From assembly GCA_022393335.1 (NCBI GenBank), contig JAJEKB010021880.1, forward strand, positions 1,810,406 to 1,874,405: a DNA stretch of 64,000 nt, written 5' to 3'. Each line of letters begins with the position of its first letter. Position 1 is the stretch's first letter. The notes below the pieces were generated by a model, which saw only the letters and a program-made list of their open reading frames with translations, made no database searches and was not told where the DNA came from. Source of the DNA: Macrotrachela quadricornifera (taxonomy: Eukaryota > Rotifera > Eurotatoria > Philodinida > Philodinidae). Below are positions 26,385-38,044 of the stretch, piece by piece. The translations under genes and the position numbers were made by a program.

Positions 26385-26640
26385 TTGGGCTCGGCGGGAA
26401 CGGGTTTTTCCGTCCCGATCCCTATCCCGGCAAAATATTTTTTCAGGATTTTCGATCCCGCTACAATTTTCTGTGAATACGACTCACCCATACTTGAAAC
26501 CCATCAAAGTATTTCCTCGGGATTCGTAGCCCCGATCCCGTTCCGTCGGGAGAAAAGCCGGAATTTTGATCCCGTTCCCGACGGGTTTGGGATCGGGTTC
26601 AGGAAAAAATTAGGGATCCGGACAGCCCCGCTGGATCCTA
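26385..26640. mobile_element. GC-rich hAT-like MITE, copy 1
   Basis: A 256-base element in strong contrast to the AT-rich surroundings, full of CCCGATCCCG and GGCGGGA words. Ends are GGGCTCGGCGGGA and TCC-AGCGGGG on the other strand, a degraded form of the termini of the next element. Flanks GTCAATGT and GTTAATGC match at 6 of 8 bases, consistent with the 8-base duplication of hAT. The open frame across it is only a by-product of the GC-rich repeats. Confidence 0.65.
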
Positions 26641-26661
26641 GTTAATGCACTAGGTCAATAT

Positions 26662-26972
26662 TAGAGTCCGGCGGGACTGTCCCGATCCCTAAATTTTTCC
26701 CGATCCCGTTCCCGACGGGATCCAAATCCCGAAATTCTCCCGATTTTACGGGATCGGGGCGGGAATCCCTGTTAAAAACGGGATCGGGACTACGAATCCC
26801 GAGAAGATACTTGAATCAGATTTTTTATCTGAATTATTTGTATTCACAGAAAATGGTAACGCCATTGAAAATCCCGAAAAAATATTTTGTCGGGACCGGG
26901 ATCGGGACGGGTTTCTGTTAAATCAGATGCGGTCGGGATCGGAATGAAAAAACCCGATCCCGCCGGACTCTA
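26662..26972. mobile_element. GC-rich hAT-like MITE, copy 2
   Basis: A 311-base element starting TAGAGTCCGGCGGGA and ending TCCCGCCGGACTCTA, a perfect 15-base terminal inverted repeat. It is flanked by GTCAATAT (26654-26661) and GTCAAGAT (26973-26980), 7 of 8 identical, the 8-base duplication typical of hAT. No coding capacity. It is inserted into the left end of another palindromic element that begins GGTCAAGATAAGCTACAT. Confidence 0.85.
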
Positions 26973-27421
26973 GTCAAGATAAGCTACATATACACGCCAC
27001 ATACAAAAATAGATGGAGCTTATCCTAAAGCCTTTCGATCAATCAAATTCCGTCCAAGCTTTATTGAAATAAATTCAGCGGGCGATCAAGCGATATTCGA
27101 ACATCTCAGACATGGTTTACAAATACTAATAGATGGTGAACATTGATGATCAAGATTGATAATCAATGAGTAGTTATGAATAATTATTAGTAGTTATGAG
27201 TAATTATGAATAGTTATTAGTAGTTATGAATAATTATGAGTAATTATGAATAGTTATTAGTAGTTATGAATAATTATGAGTAATTATGAATAGTTATTAG
27301 TAGTTATGAATAATTATGAGTAATTGTGAATACCTAAGTACTCATAATTGCTCATTGGTCATCAATCTTGATCATCAATGTTCAGTGAATATGCGCAATT
27401 TACATGTAGCTTATCTTGACC
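26973..27421. repeat. Palindromic element with an inner 40-base tandem array
   Basis: The outer ends are GTCAAGATAAGCTACAT (26973) and ATGTAGCTTATCTTGAC (right end 27404-27420). A second pair, TGAACATTGATGATCAAGAT at 27137 and its reverse complement at 27365-27384, flanks a tandem array at about 27166-27340. The array unit is 40 bases, itself made of four 10-base words such as TAGTTATGAA and TAATTATGAG, repeated about four times. It looks like a MITE whose loop has expanded into a minisatellite. Confidence 0.7.
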
Positions 27422-27426
27422 AAAGT

Positions 27427-27522
27427 AGTATGACCATGGCAGAGATGTCCATAGTGGCGCGGCAACAGCAGGTTTTTAACCGCGATGGACATCTCTGGAC
27501 TATAGATACTACATGGTCATAA
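27427..27522. repeat. Hairpin, TATGACCATG...GAGATGTCCAT
   Basis: TATGACCATGGCAGAGATGT on the left is mirrored by ACATCTCTGG...ACATGGTCAT on the right with about 25 bases between the arms. The open frame through it is a by-product. Probably a short MITE or the end of one. Confidence 0.5.
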
Positions 27523-27540
27523 ATTCTTGATACTCGACAT

Positions 27541-27720
27541 TAATATCCCTCTTAGTGAACGACTCTCTATAATGGACACCTTCGTATAGTGAATACTTCA
27601 CGGAGCGACAGTGCGTTTTTTTTTCTGAAGTTGAATTTCTGCGTATAGTGAGGAACCTCTATATAGTGAACACTTTTTCACAGTCCCGTGGAATGAATTT
27701 TGCTTGAACCAAATTTCTCC
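27541..27720. repeat. Possible pogo/Tc1-type transposon terminus
   Basis: Repeated words of the kind TATAGTGAACACTTTTTCAC, TATAATGGACACC and TATAGTGAATACTTCAC occur three times. This phrase is typical of subterminal sequences of pogo/Tigger elements. I see no complete element. Confidence 0.35.
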
Positions 27721-27762
27721 ATTGTGGGCACTACTTAGAAATTTGGAAAGATTGGCTCAAGG

Positions 27763-27812
27763 GGGAAACAGCAGACTCCAGTCTGGTGGAGTCATGGAGT
27801 CTGCTGTTTCCC
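27763..27812. repeat. Perfect 18-base-pair hairpin
   Basis: GGGAAACAGCAGACTCCA (27763-27780) and its exact reverse complement (27795-27812) are separated by a 14-base loop. The stem is longer and more perfect than the neighbouring palindromes and is not at an obvious gene end. Confidence 0.8.
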
Positions 27813-28282
27813 GTTTGTCTTCGTTAGATGTAATTGAGAAGCACACTAAAAGATTGCCTGTATATTAACGTCATAAATAAGGATGGCGATTGAAACAGGA
27901 TGGATAGCAATGCCGAAATTATGTATAAACGCTACTTTTCTAATACTGACGTACATTTCAGAGTACAATTTGTACTCGTACTTCTGCATTCCTTCACCTT
28001 CCAAACAACGATGAAATGTAAAGAATATGAGAACTTAGCAGGAATACATAATAAAGACTTTTCGACGTCAAATTGAAAGACGACTTCTCAATCATGAAGT
28101 CATGGAAGAATATGCCGCGAAAAAGCAATTGCAGGGATGGGAGAAGTTGTAAGAAGGTTTTTTCTCAAGGTCCATATTTGTTTTTTTAAAAACGGGGAAT
28201 GTGCACATTCCCTCGTAACTAGTGGACGGCACCTTTCTAAAGTTAATTTCGATCGATCTCGTGCTCAAATACCCAAATGAGT

Positions 28283-28607
28283 ATGGCCAGTAGTGTGAAG
28301 GCCTCACTTTAATATAGTCTTATTTTGAGGACAAAATATACTATTGTCCGAACCACATAACAGTGGATCCTTGATAATCTTAGATCGGCCCAAACATCAG
28401 CCTGTTTCATTCTTACAATAGTAGAGAAAAGCTACTAGCTTATCGTGTGGGCTGGTAAGTTTTGTCTATCACTGTGCGGATGGAACATAATGTTGTTCGG
28501 TCCGATCCAGGATTATCAAGGATCTACTCTTATATGGTCCGGACAATAGTATGTTTTATCCTTAAAATATGATGATATCAAAGTGGAACCTTCACACTAC
28601 TGGCCAT
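28283..28607. mobile_element. MITE with about 110-base inverted repeats
   Basis: Starts ATGGCCAGTAGTGTGAAGG and ends with the reverse complement. Inner parts of the arms also match, including ACATACTATTGTCCG and GATCCTTGATAATC. No coding capacity; 325 bases. The short frame here (28092-28307) is not a gene. Confidence 0.75.
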
Positions 28608-28939
28608 GCCCGAATATCAAAGTTCATCTTGCATAACGTTCTTACCCTGAACCATTTGGTTGTTGAAAATTTCATTTTCCAGCAAAATTGACAAGTCATA
28701 GATATAGTTATCACAATATTTGAACCTTATGAAAGGATTTTTTTTCTTTTATATCCATTGGTCTGTCAATGATGGAAGGTAAATTAGTGTGTTCTATAAA
28801 AATATACTATGAAGTGTCGCAGTACTAAAGGTTACTGAGAATAAGTCGAAAAATATGTGTAGAGTCGAAGAAAGCACATTTCTCGTATTAAAAACTGCAT
28901 GCATCTTATATTTGTAATTGACTTTTACAGATTTATCTA

Positions 28940-31900
28940 ATGGACATTCAAAATATATCTACTGGTGTTCCAGTAACAGAAGTTCCCTATGTTGGGACTG
29001 TGTTTCGAATAAATGGTAATGAGGTCGATTTAGATTATTTGCTTGCTGTTCCCAGGGAACCACAGCAGATTGCCCCGCCTATATTATTACAACAACAGGC
29101 AGCTAATCCTACTACAGTGACACAACGTCCAATTCAAGATCGGCCATCTATTCCAGGTAAAATACACTTATCTATTGTTCATTGTTTTTAATTTTAGAAT
29201 ACTGCTTCAAGAAGTTGCTCATTTTATACTATGTTTATGGGTGTAACCAGTCTTTTTTACTGAACTTAAGCATTTATTACAGCGCACCAAAGAAAAAGAT
29301 TCTGCAACTACATTTAATCTCACTCGTATTCTATATCTGTTCGATCAGATAAATCTCGGATATGGAAGAGAAAATCGCACTATCCTATGCTTATTTTATA
29401 AAAAGCCACACATTCCACCTTCTGCAATCTGTTCGAAATGATAGCACTATCTACATGAACTTGACAGAAAGTTGTTTCTGTAGACTCAAGAATGAACCTT
29501 CTGAGGTGCTAAAAAGCTTTTTAGCCCAAATCTTGTCCATAGGTAAGAATTATATAGACTAGAAAAAGCCTAAGAGGATATGGGCTCAAGTTGAGATTTG
29601 GCTGATGAGATATCGACTTTTATTATAACTTCCTTATGAGACCCTATTTTCTTAATAAAATTAGAGTTTCGAATTTTGACATGAAACTTTGCCCATATCA
29701 AGGCCTTAACTAGAGTAGCTCATTCGCAAAGTTTCAGAATTCTTGAACTAAGCACTTTCGAGATATAACGTTATCAAAATATTCATGCATGCAACAATAT
29801 TCTTAAAATAGTATGTTTATGCTTACAGACTCATATCTTAGGAATGCTTGGTTCAAGAATTCTGAAACTTCGTGGATGAACTACTTTAGTTGCGGTCTTG
29901 ATATCCAAACAGACAAAAATTTTTAAAAACGCTTTTAAACGTACAAGCCGGAACTGCGATTGTGAGTGATTAACGCCCATTAAAAACCGCTTAAGAATGC
30001 GTTGATCGGCGTTTTTTGTTGCTTTCTTAGCGTTAAAACACATTGTTTTAGTGCCGTAGAATAATAGCGCGTTTTAACGTTCAAAAACTGAAATTTTCGC
30101 CGTTTTAACGCTAAGAAAACAACACAAAAACGCCGATAAATGCATTTTTAAGCGGCTTTTTAATGGGCGTTAATCACTCACAATCGCGGTTCCGGTTTGT
30201 ACGTTTAAACGCGTTTTTCAAAAGTTTTGTCTGACTGGGTATGGGTAAAGTCTTATGACAAAACTCGAAACTTTGATTTTATTGAGAAAATGGGTCTCAT
30301 AGGAAAATTATAGAAAAAGGTCGATATCCCAACCAAATCTCAACTTGAACTCATATCCTCTTAAGCTCTTTTTAGTTTATAAATTCCTTATGTATGAGCA
30401 AAATTTCGGCTCAAAAGTTGTTTAGCACCTCGGAAGGTTTCCTCGTCAGGCTAATCTCTTTCTTCTCACTATCAGGCACTTGTCTAACGTTACTACTGCA
30501 TCCACAATATAACGCATTACTAGACTTGCACTCTCCCTGTATTCAGCTTTTTCAATAGTACCATCTTCATCCTTCATCTCAATAGCTGCAAACTCGAAAC
30601 AACACTCTGAATTGTGCGTGTATGGCTATCACCTGAGATTAGAACTTGAAATTTCTACATGACCATTATGTATAATTTTTATTTTTCATAATCAATGTTG
30701 TATCTTTACGGCACTCAATGATAACACTTCAAATAAATACTCCATATTGTTATCTATGTGTAATAAAGACTTTAACATGCCTCTATAATCAAAATATATT
30801 TTATCCCATTTCATTGAACTCTAATGAAGATATGCTAAATTTTTATCAAGAAGATATTTAGCACATACAGTGTGATGCAATCGAATTTTTCAGTTCTACT
30901 ACTTCTACGTACTGGCAGTAAATACATTGCAATTTTTACTGGTGCTTTTTAGGCACGTTCAGTAAGAGCTCTCAAATTCTTACATATTCTAGTTAAGAAT
31001 CTAACGATGAGGGCGAATCATTCGTGTAATGATAGAAGATAGCCTATCAGTACAGTAATGACTATCAACTATCAATATGTATAGAGAAGAACATATATTC
31101 GTCTGTTCTTCATGCATTTGGACAAAGTACCAGCAAATGCAACCAAATTTTTCAGATTCCATCTTCTCATTTAGACGAGGATCAACGACTAATTTTTGTT
31201 GAAAAAACATCGGTCCTTCACTTGCAATACGTCCGCCTATATATCTGGCCAATGAGGTTGCAGTATTCGGTGAAATCTCAGAACTAATGAGCAGCGCGTT
31301 GTGACCTAACAGAACACGAGTATCTCGGAGTTTTGAAAGGTAACGAGCTTGAATCCGTGGTCCATTCGCCCGGAAATTTGATTGACTGGTCGATTATGAA
31401 TAGGAATTCAACTGCCAAGAAACTGACTGATCAAAACTTGCGTTTCGAGGAAAAATATTAGAGAGGGACTTTCATAAGTGATAAATTCAATTAGGAATCC
31501 AATCATTTCAAGATCTTATGGATCAGTCTGAACCTAATAGGAATTGAGATTTTAGGAAAACGAATATCATCGAATGAACGAAAGAAAAACATAAGGAATC
31601 GGAAGCCTACTGAGTTCGATATTGTCTTGAGGCATCTATGGCCCTATTGGGTGATCTATGTCACATACAAATCAAGTTTTGGAGAAATTGGCTTGTTTAG
31701 AGTCGTGTGAGGATCAAATTTTGTTTGTCATAAATATTGACTCCAAAGGTTGCTAAAAAGGGTGTCCATAAACAACTTTTTGTGTGTCTTACTTTTCAAC
31801 CAATCAGAATTCAGTGTGATTCTAGTAGTGCAAAATACGATAAATCATCGTAATTTTCTCGATCAATAGTTATTGTGAACTCGACATTTCAGATCTATTA

Positions 31901-33355
31901 AATGTGTCGTTGTGCTTAGTATCTGCCATAACGGATTTTTCTTTTAACGCTGTTAAAAAATCGATTGTTTCTATGAACCTCCCATTAGAAACACAACTAG
32001 ACAGTTTCACTTCCGGGAACGTGACCAAGCGCGACCGAATTCAATTAAAATCGGGAGGACCAGGACAAGTATGCGCTCTTATGAATGCTTGATCAAGATA
32101 AAAAGTTGATATAACTCATAAGTCTCATCAAACTCTTTTGGGTCTAGTCGTGTAAAGACAGAGAACCCTTTATTTCTGATCGATTTTTCAATGTCAGTAT
32201 TTTATATCCGCCGCGAATGAGGGTAGCCGGGATCAGACTTTGAAATATGTTCAAGCACTAAAACCGAGAGTGAGACAAAAAGTAGGATTTTATGCGTATT
32301 TATTCTCCACTAATTAGGTTTTCTTACATGTTCTCGTATGCGATAGGAGTATTGCTTATATATATTAAGATTCAACTTTCCCCGGCTACTTCTGCTAGTT
32401 TTATAGATAGATAACATTAAGGAATTCTGTTTTCCGTAGTCGGCATCTAAAGCGTTATTACTTACAAGTTATTCTAGCGGCCCTTGATACGATGCAATCA
32501 GTAGTGAATTTAGAACAAAAGTGCTCGCGATTGAGGGCGATCACCTAGCTCTAAAGACGTTTTTCGGTTTTTCCCACCAAAGAGCCTCATAAAATGAACC
32601 ATTAATACATTAATCGAAGTTGAAGATACGTTTTCTGAATAAAACTCCTTATTCACCGCCAAATAGTCCTGCTCCTCGCCAAATCGTCACATCTTCCATC
32701 GAATCCCTTCCGTATCCACCGAACTGATCTGAATGATCAAAGTTCTAGACCGGCCACTTAATAATAAAGTGAAGAACATCAATACGCTCTGCATCTTGAT
32801 TTTAATTTAGTCGCGCAAGTTCATATATAACCTTCATCATCATCAACGAACTGCTGTGAGAAAGCAGAACTTGTAGCGAATATAATACTGCCAGATAATA
32901 TCAAGCTGAACCGTACAATACAACTGGGCAATCTAGGCATGTTGAGCAAACTTAACCTATCTTAATTCTGGATCGAAAAGATGAAATCAAGAAATGGTCT
33001 AGTTCAGGATGTTGCTTAAATATTTTGCATCCCAATGCTCTTATTAATACTTCTAATAAAAGACCGGGAACCCTAGTGAACACATTGTGACAATTCTCAT
33101 ATATCACGACTGCACGCTTTTCATCTCATAATAAATCATTATTGTTTGTTTTTTCCAGGTCCCATCTGGTTGGGTAGATGCGCTGTCTGCTTGGATCGCG
33201 ACAATGAAGGCTTTTTACATACCAACGAAAATAATCGTGCTACATGTGGCCATCCACTATGTCAACGGTGTGCGGATCAAATCCTAGCAACGACAAGGAG
33301 CTGTCCAAAATGCCGACGAATGATCGACGGTTTTATTCGCGTCCGACTTCCATAA
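28940..33355 (+). CDS. Small canonical RING-finger protein, split by a 4 kb intron
   Basis: Exon 28940-29156 ends at CAG/GTAAAA and exon 33159-33355 begins after TTTTTTCCAG; the phase fits exactly (IPG/PIWLG). Together they give 137 residues. The first part is Gln/Pro-rich without a domain. The second exon is a RING: CAVC near residue 80, then RATCGHPLCQRCADQI, then SCPKCRRMIDGFIRV, a C3HC4 arrangement with normal C-x2-C spacing. The family are E3 ubiquitin ligases. An AATAAA pair lies at about 33519. An AG acceptor just before the ATG (TTTTACAG, 28930) leaves room for a 5' non-coding or coding exon. The 4,002-base intron contains nested transposons (29488-30455); I saw no further coding exon in it, but small ones could be missed. 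Confidence 0.75.
29488..30455. mobile_element. Long fold-back element in the RING-gene intron
   Basis: The outer arms are inverted copies: the left reads AACCTTCTGAGGTGCTAAAA and then AGAGGATATGGGCTCAAGTT; the right, on the other strand, reads AACCTTCCGAGGTGCTAAA and AGAGGATATGAGTTCAAGTT. The match continues for more than 200 bases and resumes as AAGTTTCAGAATTCTTGAAC near 29735 and its complement near 29860, so almost the whole unit is one palindrome. A separate palindromic MITE sits in the right arm. No protein is encoded. Confidence 0.8.
29909..30242. mobile_element. Palindromic MITE nested in the fold-back element
   Basis: Both ends read CAGACAAAA; arms of about 140 bases include GTGAGTGATTAACGCCCATT and TTTCTTAGCGTTAAAAC in inverted orientation. 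It interrupts the right arm of the surrounding element between CTTGATAT and GTATGGG, so it is the younger insertion. The target duplication is short, at most TAT. Confidence 0.75.
30456..33158. other. Rest of the RING-gene intron, nothing recognised
   Basis: About 2.7 kb of mixed sequence. A weak inverted pair GGTAGCCGGG (32222) and CCCGGCTAC (near 32390) may mark another small MITE. No coding frame that I can support. Confidence 0.35.
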
Positions 33356-33529
33356 GACACCTGTAATGACGATATTAGGCCACCCTAAACATGAAAGAAA
33401 AACCGGTATACTCACGAATATTCGCTTCAAGTTTCGTTTTGAGTCGTCATTGTGTTTATGGATTATTTTTCTTTTACGTCGCCGGTGTGTTTCATTATGT
33501 GCATAGTGACGCAGAGTCAATAAATAAAG

Positions 33530-34870
33530 AAACGAATCCTTTCAACGCACTGTGAGAAACTGCGCATAGTTGTGACAGAGAATCACGGATTGGACGCTTT
33601 CTTCTTATCGACGCATTTTTCATGGCCAAATTTATTCACACAATGAAGCAAAGTATTCTTGTTTTTCATCGTTCGCACGACATGATTTCTGTCACAGTTG
33701 ATATTAATAAGAAACCGAAAAAGATACAAACGCAATGAAGAATCGTCTTACATGAGCCTACAACATCGTTCATTGGATTTCTAATGTTCTGGCTCCAAGT
33801 TTTCATGTAGTCCGATAGTACTTATCGAGTTAATACTCTTTTTGTGACAGACTTCGTTCTTCAAAACGCAATCCTGAAAGAATATTGTCGTAGTGTTCTT
33901 TAATTTTTTCACCTAATATATCCATTTTGGCCATCGGCAGTTTGAAGCCTTCTTGGCCTAGAAGATGGAGTAAAAATGTAGTTTTTTCTACGATAATCTA
34001 CTGGTCACCACCTGATCTATCTTTAGTAAGAATATCAACCCTTTTGATTGAGATCTGATGACCTTATGCGTCGAAGATGAATGTTATGAGGACTTTTCGG
34101 AACAGTTAAGCAAGCAGCTGCTGTCATATATTGTCTATATCCTGATAATATCAGGAGCGAGCTTCATATTTTTGCTACCAAAGTTATCTTTCAACATGAG
34201 CAAAAAATCCTGCAAAAGGAGTTTCAACTATTGTATAGGGAAGATATCTCAAGATAATACAGACCACGATAAAAGTGGCAATTGTGAGAAAAAGAACAGC
34301 AGTATTCAAAGTTTTTGTGCACAACTAATTAATTTTTAGACAGAATTAACGAAAACGGAACGAAAATCATGAGCAAACACTGTAGTCTCTAAAAAGTTTT
34401 GATTTTCTGTGTTTAATAGGACATAGCACATTTATAGAAAGTATAAAAATTCTCTGCGATTATGCTAGGTCAATGGTCTCAAAGCTCGGCTCCGGCAAAT
34501 TTCTCGCGGAAATCGATCAATAGATCCCGAAAAGTTATTCCATTTGGAACTACTGATATGGTACATATATCTGTGATTAGTTACGCTTTTTTCTGGCTAG
34601 TTCTTCTTGGAAATGAAAAATTTCGACCACAGAATTTGGCATCATATTTCTACTATTAAGATCCAACCACATTTCGAAGTAATCTGACCAAAACCTGTCT
34701 GTACACAGTCAGCCCAATATATTAGAAAACATGTTTGTCTAAAACCCTTTTAGATTCCGTAACGAAATATACGTAAGTTTCGGGTGAGATTGGGAATATT
34801 TTCTATACTTCTATGCGACTTTCTTTCTGTCAGCCTAATTCAAAAGAATTTTTGGCAAGCCTTCCATAAC
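33530..34870. other. Intergenic, no gene seen
   Basis: Only short frames, including 34058-34339 and 34462-34659 on the plus strand, with no motif or splice context. Confidence 0.4.
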
Positions 34871-34878
34871 CCTACCCG

Positions 34879-35548
34879 CAGGGGGGTACGAGTGGAAGGA
34901 GGAGGAGAGGGTACCCCCCTCTGCTTTTGGTAATAGCTTTCTCCGATTTTAAGGGAAAGTACGACTAGAGTTTTTTCTCATTTGAAGAGAAAATTCATCT
35001 AAAATTCTCCAAAATCGGCAGCAAATACCCCGATTAAAATTATCAAAGATTTTGTTGTTCATAATCGAAAAGAAAATCTCCCACTATTAGTAAGAGCATT
35101 TGATTATGTTTTGACAATACCTGTCACGGTCGCAAATGTAGAAAGATCCTTTAGCAAAATGAAAATTATAAAAAAACAGATTGTGAACGACGATGAATGA
35201 TGAACGATTATATTCATCGTTATGATGTACATTAGAAACATTAATTTTGGATGGATTATAGAATGCAGAAATCCTTGGAAAATGGTTAAATAATAAAACT
35301 GGCCGTCGAATTTAGATTCAACTAATATCGATTTTGTTTTTGTTTTAAATTTTTAAGAAAATTTAATAAATATATTAACGGCCTAATTATATAATTAGTT
35401 CGGTTACTTATTTAGTAATATTTTAATCATCTACTATCGGAAACGTTAAAACGTTTTTTTCTACATTCTCCCATTTTCAAAAATTTCCATATTTTCTCCC
35501 ATTTCTAAAGTACCCCCCTCCTGCTTTTAGCTCTTCGCGTCGCTACTG
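34879..35548 (+). mobile_element. Internally deleted hAT transposon with transposase remnant
   Basis: A 670-base element starting CAGGGGGGTACG and ending CGACGC-side CTACTG, flanked by CCTACCCG (34871-34878) and CCTACCTG (35549-35556), 7 of 8 identical. Around 35105-35200 the frame reads YVLTIPVTVANVERSFSKMK, then IIKKQI and two stops. A-x-x-E-R-S-F-S-x-x-K is the signature of the hAT C-terminal dimerisation region, as in ZMYM/TTF-type hAT transposases. The rest of the transposase is missing, so it cannot move by itself. Confidence 0.75.
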
Positions 35549-35556
35549 CCTACCTG

Positions 35557-36725
35557 CACAAATCCTTTTTGGGGTTCTGTATAAAAGCAACACTTTTACA
35601 AATAAGACATTAACTTGTTAGCATCTCGTTGAAACGAAAGTCGATAAGATATATCCTAAGCAATAATGACGGATTTAAAACTGGAAACTGCACAAATCCT
35701 GCAGCTAAAAAAATATAATATACATATTAATATCAAGGCAGTAGTATCGTGTTTATGATCAGTTGTGCTTCCTATATTGACATTCATACACACAGTTTAG
35801 TACAAAAACTACTCTACAAATGCAGCTGACATTGATGCTACCGCCAGACACCAATTTAAGGATAGTATATTTTGAAAGATTTGTGCTCAACATTAACTAA
35901 GAAAGGCAGAGCCTACAGTAGTAAACATCGTTTAAATCTACTGTACGTCCATCATTCATCAGAGCCAATCGATTTACATTTAAGCTGCGCACTGGTATAT
36001 CAAGACGATTGTATTAAACATTCTTGATACATGTATAAAGGGTGGCCCAGATTTGCTGACTCGATTTGTATACTTAGCTTTTTAATATTATTACACGTAC
36101 TTGGGACGCAGTAAAAGACACTACAAAACAGCTTATGACTAGCCTTGCCGATCTCATATAATAAAAAAGTTATAAGCTTGGAAATATGCGCCGCAAAAAA
36201 ATAATAATTAACGGTGAATCCAATCTTGGTATCTTTAGTTGAGCTCCTGTTCCTCAGATTTTCTGAAACAAAGTATTTTTTGAAAAGAAACGTCATGAAA
36301 TTCTCTACGAAATCATACCTAAGCTTTATATTCAGATCTTTAATCAAGATAACTAAGTAAATTATACACAACGCGAAACAAATGAAAACTTTATAAAATG
36401 AGTATTTTTTTCGACTCGAACTTTTTTTCCTACTCTTTTGAGTAAAAAAAGCTTTCAGCGCAATCCCTGCGGAATTAAAAGTATGAAACACGATACACTC
36501 ATTGTTGGTAATTCTCTAAAAATTGGTCTTTTATGTATAACTGGCCATACTTCCGCATTAATCCTGACTTTAGACCATAGAACTTCAATGAGAAGATACT
36601 CCATTGGCATTTTAACTAGACTCGAGTTATATATGACCCCTGATAGTATCCTGAAGCTATCTGTCATAATATGTGATGACTCCAGACCGCGTTTCTCACT
36701 CTCTATGATGAGCCCAACATCCTGT
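35557..36725. other. Intergenic, no gene supported
   Basis: Contains a 163-codon minus-strand frame (36000-36491) with one hydrophobic helix, but composition and lack of context suggest chance. GGGTGGCCCAGATTTGCTGA at 36039 looks like a transposon end without a partner. Confidence 0.3.
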
Positions 36726-36726
36726 C

Positions 36727-37105
36727 TCTAACGGATAATTAATCAATTAGACGCGAATTAATGAATCAGCTTAGGTGTTGATCACGATCTGTAACAGGTA
36801 TTTAATTAATTAAACACGAAATAATTAACTAAATAAATATGAATTACCTAATCAGACACGAATTAATTAGTTAAAAGCCAGCTAATCACTTAAATCCAAT
36901 TGATTAGTTAAAAACTAATCAATTAAATAATTAATAATTAAGATGTCTGTCACGGTCTGTGATGTCTGTGATGTCTGTCGCGTCTGTGATGTGCTGTTGC
37001 TAAGGGTGTCTGTCACGTCTGTGATAAGCCGTTTCTAACGTGTCTGTCACGTCTGTGACGCTCCGTTGCTAAGGATGTCTGTCACGTCTGTGGGGGGGGG
37101 GGGGG
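36727..37105. repeat. AT-rich TTAATTA block, 35-base minisatellite and G14 tract
   Basis: 36727-36942 is a loose array of ACGAATTAATTAGTTAA-like words. From 36943 to 37090 runs a minisatellite with a unit of about 35 bases beginning TGTCTGTCACGTCTGTGA and containing CYGTTGCTAAGG; about three and a half copies. It ends in a run of 14 G (37092-37105). Confidence 0.75.
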
Positions 37106-37139
37106 CGAGGGGGGTGGATGCAAATTTCTACCCTTAAAC

Positions 37140-38040
37140 ACTTCAACATTCTCTTTTAGATCGTGTTTCACAAAACTTTGTAAAAATGGGAACTCAGTTT
37201 GTGTTTAATACTTTCGGATGCACTCTTTCTCGTGACCTATAAAAATTTTTCACAGTAGATAGTGGGCTCGACAATGAAATTTAAAAAAATCGAAGGACAC
37301 CCTTTTGTATAATGTGACCAAGCAAGAAAGAAAAAATGTGATTAAAGTTTGGTTTTACAGTAAGATAGAGAAGAGTAACCCTTGTTGATCTAAACAAAAG
37401 AAATCCGATCAAAAATCTTTTGTTCGGACGGGGTTATTGAACATCTACTGAGAGAATTACCAGATGAAGAAGGACCACGACTAATTTTTCTTTTCTGTAA
37501 AACACATTTCTAAGGCTATAACTTTACTATATGAGTTAGGTAGGATTAGTGATAGACTGTTTTGTAGAGCATCTTTTACTGCATCTTTCTATCATAGAAA
37601 CAAATTTTTAAGTTAGTGTTATCATATAAACAGATTAATTATACAAATCGAGTCAACAAACCTAGGCCATCCTTTATATATTGATCACTATCTCTCGTAA
37701 TGGCGAAAGCATTCGGCCGCTTAACAAATTCTGACGAAGTTCTGCTCGCTTTTCTCTTTAAAGTGACATTTAGGCCCTTCAATATATATATATATGTTAC
37801 AACAAAGACAAGAGTATCATAAAGAAAATAATATTGAGAGAAATATGCTTAAATATATTCTTGATCGACACCAATGAATTGAAAGATAATATGCATACAA
37901 GAACACACTTTTGAAGAATTATAATCTGACAAACAACTAACACACTGATAAATCTTTGCTGCTCAGTGGCATCTTCAAAAGTATTTTTTGAAGCGCTTTT
38001 GATCTTCAGTTTCTCGATTACGGAAAGCAAGCATTTGTCA
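37140..38040. other. Intergenic, 3' of the second small RING gene
   Basis: No gene recognised. Holds a short TA dinucleotide run near 37783-37794. Frames here are short. Confidence 0.4.
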
Positions 38041-38044
38041 GTTA

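Noticed and set aside
26385..26645. 86-codon plus-strand frame
   Set aside because: Runs through a GC-rich MITE in which stops are rare; not a gene.
27131..27390. CRISPR-like array
   Set aside because: The repeats are contiguous 10- and 40-base tandem words without unique spacers, in a eukaryotic context.
36000..36491. 163-codon minus-strand frame
   Set aside because: No motif, no conserved pattern, no splice or promoter context, and it lies in repeat-rich DNA. Probably chance.
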